Shown here: positions 5,759 to 6,555 of the stretch, one piece after another | How the letters are laid out: each line of letters opens with the position of its first letter | Position numbering within the stretch: position 1 is the first letter of the stretch | Assembly: GCA_012797725.1 (NCBI GenBank) | Contig: JAAZON010000113.1 | Location: forward strand, 1-6,555 | From: SAR324 cluster bacterium | Lineage (GTDB): Bacteria; Bdellovibrionota; UBA2361; JAAZON01 | Reading direction: 5' to 3' | DNA: 6,555 bases | Made by a program: the position numbers and the translations under genes | Notes under the pieces: generated by a model | The model's input: the letters and a program-made list of their open reading frames with translations, nothing else | Databases searched by the model: none | What the model was told of the DNA's origin: nothing

Positions 5759-6555
5759 ATGGAAATACTACTTTTGGTTATTCCTATTGCAGCCATCTCA
5801 CTTTACTTGAGACTTCGCGTATTTGAAAGCACGTTCGCAGTATTACTAGGCGTACCCATTTTAGCATTTCCTCTCGGGTTGCTATTACCACTTAATTGGC
5901 TGACTTATACTATTAGCATAGTAATTTTAATGATCATTGCTTATTACCTTCAAAGCGAGAGGGTTAATAACGATAAGCTGTATTCTTGGAAAGAGGAAGC
6001 AGAGCCCGTTCTTATTTTTCTTCTGGTCTTTATGGGTTGCTTTTATTTCTGTAACAAGTGGCCAGATTTCATTGCTATAGGGGAACGGCTTCGGGACTAT
6101 GCAATTTTATCTTCAGTATTAAAGTCCCCAGTAGACGTTCAAGAACCCTGGTTGGCTGGATTTCCTCTGAATTACTATGTTTACTGGTATCGCTTTGGTA
6201 ACTTTCTCCACGAAGTATTGGACATGCCTGTTTGGAGGCTTTATGCTGCCTTGCAGTCATTTACTTACGCACTTTATTGCAGCTCCATTTATTTCATCTT
6301 CAGACGCATTTTGAAGTTTGGCTGGACCAATGCAGTCTTTTGCATGCTTCTAATCGGCTTTGGCTCCAACATTGAAGGCATCTGGTCATTCTTCCAAAAC
6401 GATACGAACTGGTGGGGACCTTCCAGAGTTATTAAGGGAGCAATTAATGAATTCCCGGTTTGGTCCTTTCTTTTGGGAGATCTTCATCCTCATTACATTA
6501 ACCTACCTGCGGTTGCCTTCTTTTTCGTTCTTTTAATTCCAGCACTTAATGGGAC
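5759..6555 (+). CDS. Second DUF2298-type polytopic membrane protein, 3' end outside the window
   Basis: The frame runs open from ATG 5759 to the window edge (265 full codons), so stop and length are unknown. It is a paralogue of the C-terminal half of the preceding protein. Aligned by eye, EPWLAGFPLNYY (129-140) matches DPWASGRPLQYY, SR (222-223) matches SR 898-899, and INEFPVWSFLLGDLHPH (229-245) followed by LP matches INEYPFWALLFGDLHAH. The spacing from the Tyr motif to GDLH is about 101 versus 106 residues. Membrane segments are visible near 3-17, 26-44, 48-63, 83-97, 160-180, 190-205 and 246-262. The third Tyr of the family's YYY motif is Val141 here (YYVYWYRFGN). It has no N-terminal transferase module, unlike its neighbour. 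The 36-bp gap without a terminator suggests co-transcription. A weak TGAG (5747-5750) lies 8 nt before the start. Function unknown; the preceding gene suggests envelope glycan work. Confidence 0.82.
   Translation, partial: MEILLLVIPIAAISLYLRLRVFESTFAVLLGVPILAFPLGLLLPLNWLTYTISIVILMIIAYYLQSERVNNDKLYSWKEEAEPVLIFLLVFMGCFYFCNKWPDFIAIGERLRDYAILSSVLKSPVDVQEPWLAGFPLNYYVYWYRFGNFLHEVLDMPVWRLYAALQSFTYALYCSSIYFIFRRILKFGWTNAVFCMLLIGFGSNIEGIWSFFQNDTNWWGPSRVIKGAINEFPVWSFLLGDLHPHYINLPAVAFFFVLLIPALNG

Noticed and set aside
6075..6260. 61-codon minus-strand frame near the right end
   Set aside because: It is antisense to the conserved PLNYY region of the second DUF2298 gene, with no ribosome site or known domain seen.
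1..6555. tRNA, rRNA, CRISPR, insertion sequence or phage attachment features
   Set aside because: No spaced direct-repeat array, transposase frame, terminal inverted repeats or tRNA-like arms were found by eye on either strand.

Overview
This window looks like a chromosomal stretch of a Gram-negative bacterium of moderate to low G+C (about 40% by eye). The evidence is an exported glycosidase, large polytopic membrane proteins with extracytoplasmic domains, good Shine-Dalgarno sites and a YgbA-type Cys-rich protein, a family found mainly in proteobacteria. The sequence alone does not fix the taxon. A gammaproteobacterium or a deltaproteobacterium-like lineage would both fit.

Layout. (1) At 1-999 (+) is the 3' part, or nearly all, of a gene for a secreted clan GH-A (GH39/GH5-like) glycoside hydrolase. 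Its probable signal peptide runs off the left edge. (2) At 985-1287 (-) is a convergent gene for a 100-residue YgbA/'nitrous oxide-stimulated promoter' family protein. Its 3' end overlaps the glycosidase gene by 15 bp. (3) At 1288-1534 is a divergent intergenic region with candidate promoters in both directions, small dyads and a 10-bp direct repeat. (4) At 1535-5722 (+) is a 1395-residue membrane protein. Its N-terminal half is a GT-C (GT39/PMT_2-like) lipid-phosphosugar-dependent glycosyltransferase and its C-terminal half is a DUF2298 ('YYY motif') module. (5) At 5759-6555 (+) is the first 265 codons of a second DUF2298-type membrane protein. It lies 36 bp downstream, probably in the same operon, and is cut by the window end.

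Reading of the locus. The two large genes look like a membrane glycan-assembly pair: a fused GT-C/DUF2298 protein and a stand-alone divergent DUF2298 paralogue. DUF2298 proteins have no established biochemical role that I know of, so this pair is the most interesting part of the window. A secreted clan-A glycosidase just upstream is reminiscent of extracellular polysaccharide loci that carry both builders and trimmers of a glycan, but that link is inference. The ygbA-like gene is probably unrelated in function (nitrosative-stress response in characterised relatives) and sits between the two as a convergent or divergent neighbour. No RNA genes, insertion sequences, CRISPR arrays or clear intrinsic terminators were seen.
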